Notes: generated by a model from the letters alone, not told the origin. A stretch of 64,000 bases of DNA from an uncultured Pseudomonadales bacterium (GCA_937921865.1 CAKZWF010000006.1:62001-126000), one strand, 5' to 3'. Counted from the stretch's first letter, positions 9,280 through 19,374 are shown. A program made the numbers and translations.

Positions 9280-10391
9280 TACGCCGGCGACAGCATTCTG
9301 TCGCACTTTCAGCCATGGTGTTGCGGCGCTTGGCGATCGTCTTCACCAGCATTGTGCTGCCCGTGGCCGCCCATGCGGTGGGTACCAACGCTGGTCTGGA
9401 GATTCGTAACAGCGCTCAGGCGTCGTTCAGCGTCGGCGGCATAGCCCAGACCCCGGTTAACTCGAACAGCACCCAGACCTTCGTGGCTGAGCTCATTGAT
9501 GTGGTTGTCGTCAGCACCAACGCGGGTCCGGTGGGTGTTTCGAGTCCTGACGTGGGGGCCGTGCTGGAGTTTACGGTCACCAATACCGGCAACGGCGCTG
9601 AAACTTTTCAGTTGATTGCCAACGTTGCCGTTGGCGGCGACGACTTTAACCCGGCGCTGACTCAGCTGTATCTGGAAACCAACTCGGTGCCTGGACTGCA
9701 GATCGGCGCAAGCGGCGATACGCCCTATCTGTCACCCGGCAATGATCCAGTGCTGGCGGAAGATGAATCCATCCAGGTCTATGCGCTCAGCTCGATTCCA
9801 GCTGGCCTGACCCAGAACAACGAAGGCGCTCTGCAATTGCGAGCGGTGTCGACAACGATCATCGCAGGATCCGGGACAGCTGATCCCAGCGACCCGGATT
9901 TTCCGGCGCCTGGTACCTCATATGCCGGAGCCGGTGATCCGGATGAAGCCGGCACCGGCAATGTTATCGCGGTGGTAGGCGCCACCCAGGACGTTAACAA
10001 CCTGCTCATCAGTGCAGAAGGTCGCTACGTGGTCAGTTCTGCAGTTGTTGCGCTGACCAAAACTGCCAGCAACGTCGTGGATCCTTTCGGGGGTGCGACG
10101 CTGGTTCCGGGCGCGGTGATCACCTACACGCTGGAAGTGGAAGTGAGTGGCACCGGCACAGCTGAAGCGCTGGCCATCACCGACCTGATACCCGCAGAAC
10201 TCGAATACCTCGCAGGCACTCTGGCGGTGTCCGCGTTGCCTGCTGGCGAAGAAGTCGACGACGACTTCGCGCCAGTGGGCATTGATAACACCGGCTTCGA
10301 TGCCGGGACGCAAACGGTCACGGTCAGTCTCAGTGACGTCGCCGGGGGGGCACCCGTGATCACCATAACTTTTGATGCTGCGATCAGATAA
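9267..10391 (+). CDS. Exported DUF11-type repeat protein (cluster gene 1)
   Basis: A 374-residue exported protein. A hydrophobic signal stretch, RRLAIVFTSIVLPVAAHA, ends near residue 35, and the mature chain begins VGTNAGLEIRNSA, a motif repeated in the third gene of the cluster. Residues 40-250 look like beta-sandwich repeats rich in Thr, Val, Gly and Asn. Residues about 255-374 form a DUF11-like domain, with KTASNVVDP followed by PGAVITYTLEVEV and ITDLIPAELEYLAGT. No catalytic motif or membrane anchor is visible, so it is probably periplasmic, surface-attached or secreted. ATG 9267 has AGG nine bases upstream; ATG 9315 gives a shorter, more typical signal peptide but no clear ribosome binding site. 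Function unknown; DUF11 domains occur in bacterial surface proteins. Confidence 0.75.
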   Translation: MQPLVRRRQHSVALSAMVLRRLAIVFTSIVLPVAAHAVGTNAGLEIRNSAQASFSVGGIAQTPVNSNSTQTFVAELIDVVVVSTNAGPVGVSSPDVGAVLEFTVTNTGNGAETFQLIANVAVGGDDFNPALTQLYLETNSVPGLQIGASGDTPYLSPGNDPVLAEDESIQVYALSSIPAGLTQNNEGALQLRAVSTTIIAGSGTADPSDPDFPAPGTSYAGAGDPDEAGTGNVIAVVGATQDVNNLLISAEGRYVVSSAVVALTKTASNVVDPFGGATLVPGAVITYTLEVEVSGTGTAEALAITDLIPAELEYLAGTLAVSALPAGEEVDDDFAPVGIDNTGFDAGTQTVTVSLSDVAGGAPVITITFDAAIR

Positions 10392-10430
10392 CGCACCTGA
10401 AAAGGCGCGCCAGAAAAATAGGAGAAAGAC

Positions 10431-10955
10431 ATGACGCTATCAATCAAGGACCAACTGACGCGTTCCCTCAGCAGAGGGGCAGGGGCCGTGCGCCTCTTTG
10501 TTCTGTTTTCGGGTCTCGTGCTGTCGGCTCACGCCACAGCTGAGGTAACACTCGAAAATTCCGTGCAGAAGGTTGAAACCTTCGTGAATGAAAGTGGTGA
10601 AACCGAACGCCGCCTGCTCGACGCAGACAGTGTCGTACCGGGTGACGAGTTGCGTTACACCATCCAATTCACCAACAACGGATCGGACGTAGTCGACGCT
10701 AACAGCGTTGTAATCACCAATCCGATTCCGGAGAACACGGAGTATCTCGATGACACCGCGTTTGGTTCCGGAACCGTGATCGTTTATTCGCTGGATGGTG
10801 AAGCGTTTGCTGCACCCGAAGCTTTGACAGTCATGGACCAGGGCGTAGAGGTCTCAGCCTCAGCCAAGGAATACCGCGCGATTCGCTGGATTTTTGAACC
10901 GGAGCTTAAGCCCGGTGAGTCCAGTCACGTGTCATTCAATGTTCGCTTGAAGTAA
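10431..10955 (+). CDS. Exported single-domain DUF11-type protein (cluster gene 2)
   Basis: A 174-residue protein starting at ATG 10431 behind a strong AGGAGA ribosome binding site. The N-terminus has arginines, then a hydrophobic core [17 protein letters not shown], with likely cleavage before EVTLENSVQ, near residue 37. The mature part is one beta-sandwich: [17 protein letters not shown], then [17 protein letters not shown] and a terminal [16 protein letters not shown]. This is the core DUF11 pattern (ordered clash of 'terms', 'asymmetric potentials' and C-terminal 'lkPGes' strand) with nothing attached. It is 39 bases after gene 1 and 20 before gene 3, so one transcript is likely. No anchor is visible. 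It may be a soluble partner of the large neighbours; the role is unknown. Confidence 0.78.
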   Translation: MTLSIKDQLTRSLSRGAGAVRLFVLFSGLVLSAHATAEVTLENSVQKVETFVNESGETERRLLDADSVVPGDELRYTIQFTNNGSDVVDANSVVITNPIPENTEYLDDTAFGSGTVIVYSLDGEAFAAPEALTVMDQGVEVSASAKEYRAIRWIFEPELKPGESSHVSFNVRLK

Positions 10956-10975
10956 ACGATTAGAGGAAACCGTAC

Positions 10976-12358
10976 ATGCACTACTTCACTCGATTAACCC
11001 GACTCCTGGTTGCAGGATTGGGTCTCACACTGGCGCTGCCGGCGCTTGCTGTCGGTACCGATGCCGGTCTTTTAATCACCAATGACGTAACCCTGAACTA
11101 TCAGGTCAATGGTGGTGTACAACCTGAACAGAGCGACTCAGTGACATTTGTGGTCGACCGCAAACTTGAGCTGCTGGTTGCGGCTGCGGATGCTGACTGG
11201 GTCAGCGTGCCGATCAATCAGGAATTCACGGATACACCGCCTCTCAGCAGTGTGCCAGCACTCAACTTCCTGGTCAGCAACCTGTCCAACGCTGACGTGG
11301 ACGTTGTGTTCGGCGTCGTTGCGCAGGGCGCGGTTGCTATCACCGGCTTTACCAATGACCCGTCTGCGACTGACACCGGCGTGGATGGTGTTCTGGTTGC
11401 AATCGACAGCAACGGCAACAACGTCTACGACGAAGGTGTGGATGCTGTACTAACACCGACAGGAGACACCTACAGTCTACCGGCCGCTCTGTCCCGGGAT
11501 CCCGCATCGAACGCGGTAAGTATTCTCGTTGTGGCGGATATCGCTGCTACTGCAGTAAATGGCGACTATGAAGCGTTCAGCCTGGTGGCTGGTGTGGCTT
11601 CTGCGCCAGGCGATCCCTACGAGCGGGATGACAGTGGCAATCTGGTGCCTGGTACAGCACTGGCTGCCACCAACAACGCAGACGATCCTGCTTTAGAACA
11701 GGCAGTCTTTGCTGATTTCTTCGCGAGTGTTGATCCGGAAAACATCGGCTATGACTTCGTGGGTGATGCACCAACGGGTAGCGTGGATGAGATTTACGAC
11801 GGCCAGAGTTCAGATACCAGCGGTTATGCCATTACTGGTGTTGACGTCCTGATCGCCAAGTATGCGGAAGTGATCTACGACCCGATCAGTGAAAACAAGT
11901 ATTCGGCAGCGGGTGCGCCAACGGGTGAGGAACCCAAGGCAATTCCAGGTGCGGTGATCATGTATGTGATCGGCGTAACCAACCTTGATACTGCTTTCGA
12001 CGCTGAAGGTATCAGCATTGTCGACAATGTTCCGGATGGAGCGGGCCCTGTTGAGCTGGTGGATGAAGGTAATCAGACCGGCGCGACTGTCAACGTTCCC
12101 AGTCAGGTGACTGTCGACTTCGATCTGACAAACCCCGGCACAACCACAGAAGACTTCGATCTGTCTGCGGTTTCTGATCAATCTGTAATTACTTCAAGTA
12201 GTTGTGGTGCCGTCCCGGTAGTTGGCACAACGAACTTCGTTGCAGCTGTCGGACCTGATCCGACGACGGATCCGGAAGTCGTTGTTGATCTGGGTACCTG
12301 TGCATTCGGTAATGCAGGCTTCATCGTCTACTTCGTCACGGTGGAAACCAATGGCTAA
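10976..12358 (+). CDS. Exported DUF11-type protein (cluster gene 3)
   Basis: A 460-residue protein with a clean signal peptide, RLLVAGLGLTLALPALA, cleaved before VGTDAGLLITND at about residue 26. That mature N-terminus is closely similar to gene 1 (VGTNAGLEIRNS), followed in both by a sandwich ending in TFVV or TFVA. Residues 60-230 look like a beta-rich domain with acidic loops (DSNGNNVYDEG resembles a calcium-binding loop, which is inference). A second part, about 290-460, begins VLIAKYAEVIYDPIS and contains IPGAVIMYVIGVTN and ISIVDNVPDG, a diverged DUF11-like domain. Two cysteines near 404 and 442 may form a disulfide. A GAGG ribosome binding site precedes ATG 10976. Unknown function. Confidence 0.77.
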   Translation: MHYFTRLTRLLVAGLGLTLALPALAVGTDAGLLITNDVTLNYQVNGGVQPEQSDSVTFVVDRKLELLVAAADADWVSVPINQEFTDTPPLSSVPALNFLVSNLSNADVDVVFGVVAQGAVAITGFTNDPSATDTGVDGVLVAIDSNGNNVYDEGVDAVLTPTGDTYSLPAALSRDPASNAVSILVVADIAATAVNGDYEAFSLVAGVASAPGDPYERDDSGNLVPGTALAATNNADDPALEQAVFADFFASVDPENIGYDFVGDAPTGSVDEIYDGQSSDTSGYAITGVDVLIAKYAEVIYDPISENKYSAAGAPTGEEPKAIPGAVIMYVIGVTNLDTAFDAEGISIVDNVPDGAGPVELVDEGNQTGATVNVPSQVTVDFDLTNPGTTTEDFDLSAVSDQSVITSSSCGAVPVVGTTNFVAAVGPDPTTDPEVVVDLGTCAFGNAGFIVYFVTVETNG

Positions 12359-12384
12359 ACCTCGGTTTCTATGATGAAGAACTG

Positions 12385-15300
12385 ATGCCGGTTTCCTCGG
12401 CCAGAAGCGAACAGAGCAGGCGAGCGATGCGAAAGTATCGCTCGCTCTCTGCGTTTATAGGCGTGCTGAAATTCAGCGCGCTGCTCTGTGTCGTGTTGCC
12501 GGTAGCTGCCCTGGCGATTCCTCCGAATACGCCAATATCCAATACCGCTGTCGCTACCTTCCAGGTCGACAGCGTTGATTATTCTGTCAGTGCCAGCGAT
12601 ACCATTGTCACCGATCCTGCGTCTGGCAACAGCCCGCCCTCTGGCGTCGGCATCGATCCAAATGTGATTGATGAAAACCTTGATGGCGGCGTGGTAGGCA
12701 CGCTGAGTGCCATCGATCTGGATCCTTCTGACACCCATACTTATGCGGTAACCGATCCCCGTTTTTTAGTGTCTGGTGATCAACTGTCCCTGGCGCCGGG
12801 GGTCGTGCTGGATCACGAAACCGAGCCTCAGATCGCGATTGATGTGCAGGTAGCCGATACTGCCGGTGCGTCCGGAGTATTTACGCTGCTCGTTGAGGTT
12901 GCTGATGTAAACGAGCCACCAGCAGCGCTGGCGCTGTCCAGCAGCACCTTCGAAGCAGGCACTGATGGCGCGGCCGTTGGAGATCTTTCCGTCACCGATC
13001 CAGACGTTGGTGATAGTCATGTCTACAGCGTTGACGATGTCCGTTTCGAGGTCACGGGCTCAACCCTGAAATTGATTGACGGGCAAGCACTGCCGCTTGA
13101 TTCGACTGTTGATCTGCTGGTGTCGGTCACCGACGCGGCTGGGCTGATTTATCAATCCAGCTTTACTGTCAAAGCGGTTCCCCCTGGTGCCGGTGGTATC
13201 GGAGCGGGGATTGCTCTGCTTCAGTATGCCCCGGCAATGGGATCCGATCTGAGCGTCCCGGTCGGGCGCTGTGATGCCGGAGCCGGCTACGCGGATCTGC
13301 CCGTCCCGATCAGCTACGCGGGAGATGCCCTGGCACTACCAGGCGTTCTGCCACTTGTCGACAGCGTGTTTTTCAAAAGCGGCCAGCCGGTGTTCATTCG
13401 AGTGGATGATCCCGATGCCAATCTCGATGGCGCGCTCGCAGATCTTGTTGAGGTCCAGGTCAGCAGTAACGGAGATACCGAACAGCTGCAGCTGCGCGAG
13501 ACTGGAATAGCGACGGGCGTCTTCGCCGGCTATCTGCAGACTACGCCTATTACTTCGGCAGCACCCAACAACTGTCTGCTCGAATCCGGTCTTGATGTCA
13601 CAGTACAGGTCGATTACCGCGACGCTCTTGATCCCACCGACGTTGCCCAGGCTGAAGCGATATTGAATCCGGTGGGCCAGATTATTTACTCGCGCAACGG
13701 CCAGCCGATTGATGATGCTCAGATCACTTTAGTGAATTCAGCGTCAGGTGCACCGGCGGGCGTGGGTGGTGAAACGCCAGGCAGTCGTTTTCCAGCCACG
13801 TTGCGCAGTGGCGGTGAGGCCTCAGATGACGCGGGTGCCAGCTATGATTTCGGTCCCGGCGAGTATCGTTTTCCGGTAACACCCGCCGGGGACTACCAGC
13901 TTTTGATCACCCCGCCGAATCGTTTTCGCTTTCCTTCCGGCGTTGCTGATGAACAGCTGCAGCTGCTGCCTGATGGGCCTTACCTGCTGGCACCCGGGTC
14001 CCGGGGTCAGACATTTACGGTGTCCGGTCTGAACTTTGCTCTGGATATCCCGCTGGATCTGGCACCCATCGTGCCAACGCCTGCGTCGCTTGCGCTTCTG
14101 GCGTTGGACTCTGCGGGCAGCCCGGGCTCCATCAGTGCCAGCCAGTGTTTTACCGGCGGTGTGTTTACCCCGTCACCAGCACCCACCAACCTCGACGGTT
14201 CAGTCATTGTCGTACCTGGTGAGTTGCCGCTGTCTGACGTTGGTCGTCTTGCTCGGGGCGAAGTGCTGTTCCTGCGTCTTACGGATGCTGATGAAGATGC
14301 CGACCCGTTTGCAGCCGATGTCGTCGAGGTGCGGGTAGGCGTTCCGGGCAGCGTTGAAGAAGAGCGTGTGCAGCTTCTGGAAACCGGGTCCAGCACCGGG
14401 GAGTTCACCGGCTATCTGCAGACCTCGGTCGGGTCTCCGGTTGCCAATGACTGTGCGTTGCAGGGCGCGCCGGGGGTGGCTTTCTCGGTGAGCTACAGCG
14501 ATGCCGACGATGCGACCGACAGTGTTTCCCGCTCGGCGTTGCTGGATCCTCCGTTTACGGTTATCTCCAGCGCTGACGGTGGTCTGGTGGATGGCGCGAT
14601 CATCACTCTGATCAACACGGTCACCGGTCAGGATGCGACAGTGTTCAGCGAAGATGGTGTCACCGCGTTTCCGGCGACGGTCACATCAGGCGCATCCGCC
14701 GTGGACGCCGCTGGCAACGAAATCGATTTTGCGCCCGGAACCTTTTATTACCCCGTGATTGTCCCGGGCACCTACCGGCTGGAAGTTGAAGCGCCCCAGG
14801 CCTACCAGTTTCCCTCTACGGTCAGTGACGATGAGCTGAACGCACTGCCAAGTGGACCCTTTGCGCTCACGGAGGGGTCTCGGGGCGAAGAGTTTGTTGT
14901 CGCGGCTGGTGCGGATACCGAAATTGAATTTGATGTTCCTCTGGACCCGCTGGCGCTGGATCTGTTCGTCAGCAAGCAGGCGAGCAAGGATGTGGTCGCC
15001 ATTGGCGATTTCCTGCAGTACCAGATTCTGGTGCAGAACCCGGATCCGCAGGGCGGTGCGGTTGAGCTGGCGGTGCTCGACCGTTTGCCGGCCGGTTTCC
15101 GCTACGTTGAGGATTCGACTCAGATCGATGGCGTTAGAGCGGCTGATCCAATGATTGCCGACGACGGCGTCACCATGACGTTTGCCTACGGCGGCCTCGG
15201 TCCGGGACAGTCCCTGGATATCCGTTACGTAGTGGAAGTCACAGCGGCGGCGGAACTTGGCCGGGCGCGAAATGAAGCGCAGGTTGGGGGCATTGGTGTT

Positions 15301-18300
15301 GCCAGCTCCAACGTCGCGTTTGCCGATGTGCTGGTTCGAGAAGATCTGCTGCAGAGTAAAGCCATCATTGTCGGGCAGGTGATTGCGGACAGCTGTGACG
15401 ATGCTTCCGCCGAAGGCCTGGCTGGTGTTCGCGTCTGGCTCGAAGATGGTACTTACGTGGTGACCGATGCTGATGGCAAATACCACATCGAAGGCGTGGA
15501 ACCCGGCAGCCACGTTGTGCAGTTGGATACCGACACCCTGCCGTCCAGCTATGAAGCTTTCAGCTGTGAGCAGAATACCCGCTTTGGTGGCAGCACCTTC
15601 TCTCAGTTCATCGATGTTCAGGCCGGCAGCCTCTGGCGCGCGGACTTTCATGCCCGCAGGAAGACGGCTGACCAGGATTTTGTTCGCTCCCAGCTGCTGG
15701 CCAGGGCCATCGATGAGCGCATTGACTATCGGCTGGTGGTGGCGGGCGGAGAAGTACCGGTTGCTGATCTTGTAGCCTTGGTGATGCTGGATGAGGCAGT
15801 CAGCCTGATCAGCGGCAGTCTGCGCATCGACGGTGAAAGTGTCGCTGACCCGGCGGTAAATGCCGGTACGATGACGGTGCGCCTTGGTGATGAAACCGAC
15901 ACTTTCGAACGGGAAATCACCTTCAGCGGAAAAGTTCCGGTGGCCACCGACACGGTGACGACCAAAAGTATTGTGATGTTCCGGACTGATACCGCCGGCA
16001 AACAGAAGAGCCCGGTGATGGCTGCGCAACTTCAGTTCAACTGGCCGGACAGTCTCACCGCGATTGGTGCATCCGCAGCCGCGGCGTCTGCTGAATTCGA
16101 CTCGCCTCGGGAAATTGCCGCCGGGGTCTACGAGCCCAGTCGGGGTCAGCTGAGTGCCAGCAGCGATTTGACTAAAGTAGCTGTCACCGCCGATGTGGCC
16201 GAAGACGCTGCCGCCTATACTCTGCCCGAAGTGGATAACGCGGACGCGCCCAGTTTCGACCGGGTCTGGCTGGCATCACAATCGGTTGGCAATCAGCTGC
16301 TCTGGCCGCTGCCGGACCACAACCCCCGTATTCCTGCGATCACAGTTGCGACGAAACATGAACTTGGTCTGGAACTGGAAGTGCGGGTAAACGGCGCCGC
16401 CGTCAATCCACTCAGCTACATGGGTATTGTCGCTGATCGCAGGCAGGGTGTTGCAGTCAGCCGCTGGGACAATGTCGCGATTTCTGAAGGTGAGAACCTG
16501 ATTGAGGTGATCATCTCTGACGATAGCGGCGAGGAAGTAGCCCGAATGCGCAGCAACGTGCACTTCAGTGGCCGTCCGGTTCGGGCCGAGTTTGTTCCCG
16601 AAGCCTCCTATCTGGTTGCGGATGGCATCACTCCACCGGTGATTGCGGTGCGTCTGTTTGATCGGGACGACCATCCCGCCCGACCCGGACTGAGCGGCGA
16701 GTTTTCTCTGCAGGGAGAATTCACCACACTGAACCCTGGCAAAGAGCTGGATAAACTCGGTAACAGCAAGTCACAAGGTTATGAACGCTATCTGGTGCGC
16801 AAAGACGGTATTGCCTACATTCAGCTGGAACCGACCAGCAACATCGGCGAAGTCAGGGTTTTCCTGGAATTCGACGATATGCGCAACGAAACTATCAAAG
16901 CCCGGCTGGTACCAGGTAGTCGGGATTGGATTCTGGTTGGCCTGGTGGAAGGTATGCTCGGCTACAACGATGTGTCGGGCAACATGGACGCATTCCGGCA
17001 GTCTGACCTTGACGACGATCTGGTCACAGATGGTCGCACGGCCTTCTATGCCAAAGGCCGCGTGCCGGGAGATTGGCTGCTGACCGCCGCCTACGATACT
17101 GATAAAGACACCGGTGATCGGCTGCGCCAGCAGATCGATCCCAACCGCTTCTATACCCTTTACGGCGATGGCACCGAGCAGCGCTACGACGCCGAAAGTA
17201 ATTCCAAGCTCTATCTGAAAGTTGACCGTCAGTCGTTTTCAGCGCTCTGGGGCGACTTCGATACCGGCTACGACGATACCGAGCTCACCAAGTTCACCCG
17301 GACCTTGAACGGCCTGCAGGTCAGCAACTACAGTGAGCAGTGGCAGCTCAGTGGCTTTGCCAGCAGTACTGATCAGGGTTTCATCCGTGATCAGATTCCC
17401 GGTGATGGCACCTCGGGTATCTACCAGCTTTCAACCCGCCAGCTGCTGGTGAACAGTGAGCGGGTCAGTATTGTGGTGCGCGATCGTTTTCACCTCGAAC
17501 AGGTCATCGAAGAGACGTCTCTGACGCGGTATCTCGACTACACCATCGACTATGATCAGGGTACGTTGATCTTCAAACAGCCGGTGTTCAGCAAAGACAA
17601 TGAACTCAATCCGATTTTCATTGAAGCTGAGTATGAGGTTGCCACCGAAGGTGGTGATGAACTGGTCGCCGGTGGCCGTATCGCTTATCGCCTGGACGAT
17701 CAGGACAGCCGTGTGGCTCTGACCTATGTTGATGACAACACCGAAGGTCGGGAAGGTAATCTGGTAGGCATGGATCTGAGCTGGGATCTCCCCGGCGGCA
17801 CTACGGTTCGAGCCGAAGCGGCAACCACCGATACCGATATCAACGGCTCAGCGTACGCGTACCTGCTTGAGGCGGAACATCAGTCAGTGAATCTGGCTGG
17901 CCGCACTTACCTTCGGGAACAGGAAGCAGCGTTCGGGCTGGGTCAGCAGTCCGCGCTCGAAGGTGGTACCCGCAAGTATGGCCTGGAAGCCGACTACGAC
18001 GTGGGTGATGTCATGACAGTGCGCGGCGAGATGTATCGTCAGGAAGACATCAATGGCGGCGGCGATCGCACGGTCATTGGCACTGAAGCTTTCTACAGTA
18101 TGGGTGAAGCGATGCTGTCCTCCGGTCTGCGGACGGTGTCTGAAACCGTTGCCGAGGGTGATACCAGAGACGCCCAGCAGGTGACGCTCGGTATCAGCAG
18201 GAACTTCCTGGATGATCGCCTGATCATGCGCGGCGATGCGGAGCTTGCCCTGGGTGAAGATGAAAACACCGACTTCCCGAACCGTTCGATTCTCGGGGCT

Positions 18301-19374
18301 GAATATGTTGTTTCCGAGGACGTCAGCCTGATTGCTGAACAGGAATTCACCTGGGGTGATACCCGCAACACTCAGGATTCACGGGTGGGCGTGCGAGCCC
18401 GACCCTGGAGCGGTGGAGATGTCAGCAGCATGGTGGCGCGTGAGATGACTGAAAACGGCGAACGGGTCTTCGCGACGACGGGTCTGCTGCAGCAGTGGCA
18501 GATCAGTGACAGCTGGCGTATGGACATGGGTGCCGACAGGGTCCAGACAATCAAAAGTGATCCGGCGGCCGAAGATTCAGGCGAGCTGCTCTACGATCCC
18601 AACATTCCGCCGGTATCGGGTAGTGTGAACAATGATTTCACGGCGATGTTTGGCGGCATTGGCTATCGCCAGGACGACTGGGATGCGTCGATGCGCCTCG
18701 AATACCATCACGGCGATCAGCTCGACAAATGGAACTATCTGGCTGGCGTCAGTAAGCAGCTCGCGGACGGTAAAATCACCTCCGCCAGCCTGTCGACGCG
18801 GTTTGAAGAACTCGACAGCGGTGCTGAGCGCAATCAGATTGATCTGCGCTGGGGTCTGGCCTGGCGGCCGTCCGGAGCACGCTGGATGGTTCTGAACAGA
18901 CTCGACCTGGTATTTGATGAAACCAGTAACGAAGTCTTCGATACCAAGAGCCGCAAAGCGGTCAACAACATGAACGTCAACATCGAACCGGCGCTTGGTG
19001 GTCAACTGAGCCTGCAGCTCGGTCTCAAGTATCTGGTTGATACCATCGACGGCGAAGACTACGACGGCTACACCGGACTCTATGGGCTTGAGTATCGCCG
19101 CGACTTTAATCCCCGCTGGGATTGGGGTGTGCACGGGTCTGTGCTGCATTCCGTCAAATCCAGCGTGCTGCGCTACAGCAGCGGCTTATCGATTGGCCAC
19201 AGTGTGTTCAAAAATACCTGGCTGAGCGTTGGCTACAATGTCAGCGGTTTTGAAGATGACGATTTCACGGCCGCTGACTACACGGCTCAAGGCCCCTATA
19301 TGAAATTCAGAATGAAGCTGGATCAGGGCCATCTGGAGAAATTCCTCGGCTTTGTCGGTCAATCCCGGCGCTGA
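12385..19374 (+). CDS. Giant exported multidomain protein with barrel-like C-terminus (cluster gene 4)
   Basis: A 2,329-residue exported protein. Signal peptide ends at about Ala44 (start ATG 12385; ATG 12427 is an alternative with a shorter leader). Approximate layout: N-terminal motif PNTPISNTAVATFQV 47-61, like genes 1 and 3; two cadherin-like repeats 90-265; module A 321-549; module B 614-841, a duplicate of A (shared ...GYLQT..., FPATxxSG, PGxY/GxFYYPV..PxTYRLxV, FPS.V.DE.L..LP.GP); DUF11 domain 860-985; carboxypeptidase-regulatory-like domain 993-1049 (VTDADGKYHIEGVEPG); further sandwich domains to about 1500; and from about 1510 a strand-rich region with alternating polar and hydrophobic residues, a probable outer-membrane barrel. 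It includes FYTLYGDG and LDYTIDYDQGTLIF. The chain ends GQSRR, not the terminal Phe typical of porins. Function unknown. Confidence 0.8.
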   Translation: MPVSSARSEQSRRAMRKYRSLSAFIGVLKFSALLCVVLPVAALAIPPNTPISNTAVATFQVDSVDYSVSASDTIVTDPASGNSPPSGVGIDPNVIDENLDGGVVGTLSAIDLDPSDTHTYAVTDPRFLVSGDQLSLAPGVVLDHETEPQIAIDVQVADTAGASGVFTLLVEVADVNEPPAALALSSSTFEAGTDGAAVGDLSVTDPDVGDSHVYSVDDVRFEVTGSTLKLIDGQALPLDSTVDLLVSVTDAAGLIYQSSFTVKAVPPGAGGIGAGIALLQYAPAMGSDLSVPVGRCDAGAGYADLPVPISYAGDALALPGVLPLVDSVFFKSGQPVFIRVDDPDANLDGALADLVEVQVSSNGDTEQLQLRETGIATGVFAGYLQTTPITSAAPNNCLLESGLDVTVQVDYRDALDPTDVAQAEAILNPVGQIIYSRNGQPIDDAQITLVNSASGAPAGVGGETPGSRFPATLRSGGEASDDAGASYDFGPGEYRFPVTPAGDYQLLITPPNRFRFPSGVADEQLQLLPDGPYLLAPGSRGQTFTVSGLNFALDIPLDLAPIVPTPASLALLALDSAGSPGSISASQCFTGGVFTPSPAPTNLDGSVIVVPGELPLSDVGRLARGEVLFLRLTDADEDADPFAADVVEVRVGVPGSVEEERVQLLETGSSTGEFTGYLQTSVGSPVANDCALQGAPGVAFSVSYSDADDATDSVSRSALLDPPFTVISSADGGLVDGAIITLINTVTGQDATVFSEDGVTAFPATVTSGASAVDAAGNEIDFAPGTFYYPVIVPGTYRLEVEAPQAYQFPSTVSDDELNALPSGPFALTEGSRGEEFVVAAGADTEIEFDVPLDPLALDLFVSKQASKDVVAIGDFLQYQILVQNPDPQGGAVELAVLDRLPAGFRYVEDSTQIDGVRAADPMIADDGVTMTFAYGGLGPGQSLDIRYVVEVTAAAELGRARNEAQVGGIGVASSNVAFADVLVREDLLQSKAIIVGQVIADSCDDASAEGLAGVRVWLEDGTYVVTDADGKYHIEGVEPGSHVVQLDTDTLPSSYEAFSCEQNTRFGGSTFSQFIDVQAGSLWRADFHARRKTADQDFVRSQLLARAIDERIDYRLVVAGGEVPVADLVALVMLDEAVSLISGSLRIDGESVADPAVNAGTMTVRLGDETDTFEREITFSGKVPVATDTVTTKSIVMFRTDTAGKQKSPVMAAQLQFNWPDSLTAIGASAAAASAEFDSPREIAAGVYEPSRGQLSASSDLTKVAVTADVAEDAAAYTLPEVDNADAPSFDRVWLASQSVGNQLLWPLPDHNPRIPAITVATKHELGLELEVRVNGAAVNPLSYMGIVADRRQGVAVSRWDNVAISEGENLIEVIISDDSGEEVARMRSNVHFSGRPVRAEFVPEASYLVADGITPPVIAVRLFDRDDHPARPGLSGEFSLQGEFTTLNPGKELDKLGNSKSQGYERYLVRKDGIAYIQLEPTSNIGEVRVFLEFDDMRNETIKARLVPGSRDWILVGLVEGMLGYNDVSGNMDAFRQSDLDDDLVTDGRTAFYAKGRVPGDWLLTAAYDTDKDTGDRLRQQIDPNRFYTLYGDGTEQRYDAESNSKLYLKVDRQSFSALWGDFDTGYDDTELTKFTRTLNGLQVSNYSEQWQLSGFASSTDQGFIRDQIPGDGTSGIYQLSTRQLLVNSERVSIVVRDRFHLEQVIEETSLTRYLDYTIDYDQGTLIFKQPVFSKDNELNPIFIEAEYEVATEGGDELVAGGRIAYRLDDQDSRVALTYVDDNTEGREGNLVGMDLSWDLPGGTTVRAEAATTDTDINGSAYAYLLEAEHQSVNLAGRTYLREQEAAFGLGQQSALEGGTRKYGLEADYDVGDVMTVRGEMYRQEDINGGGDRTVIGTEAFYSMGEAMLSSGLRTVSETVAEGDTRDAQQVTLGISRNFLDDRLIMRGDAELALGEDENTDFPNRSILGAEYVVSEDVSLIAEQEFTWGDTRNTQDSRVGVRARPWSGGDVSSMVAREMTENGERVFATTGLLQQWQISDSWRMDMGADRVQTIKSDPAAEDSGELLYDPNIPPVSGSVNNDFTAMFGGIGYRQDDWDASMRLEYHHGDQLDKWNYLAGVSKQLADGKITSASLSTRFEELDSGAERNQIDLRWGLAWRPSGARWMVLNRLDLVFDETSNEVFDTKSRKAVNNMNVNIEPALGGQLSLQLGLKYLVDTIDGEDYDGYTGLYGLEYRRDFNPRWDWGVHGSVLHSVKSSVLRYSSGLSIGHSVFKNTWLSVGYNVSGFEDDDFTAADYTAQGPYMKFRMKLDQGHLEKFLGFVGQSRR

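Noticed and set aside
14686-16029. 447-codon frame antisense to the giant exported protein
   Set aside because: It lies wholly opposite a strong gene, has no recognisable domain or ribosome binding site, and long antisense frames are common in this composition.
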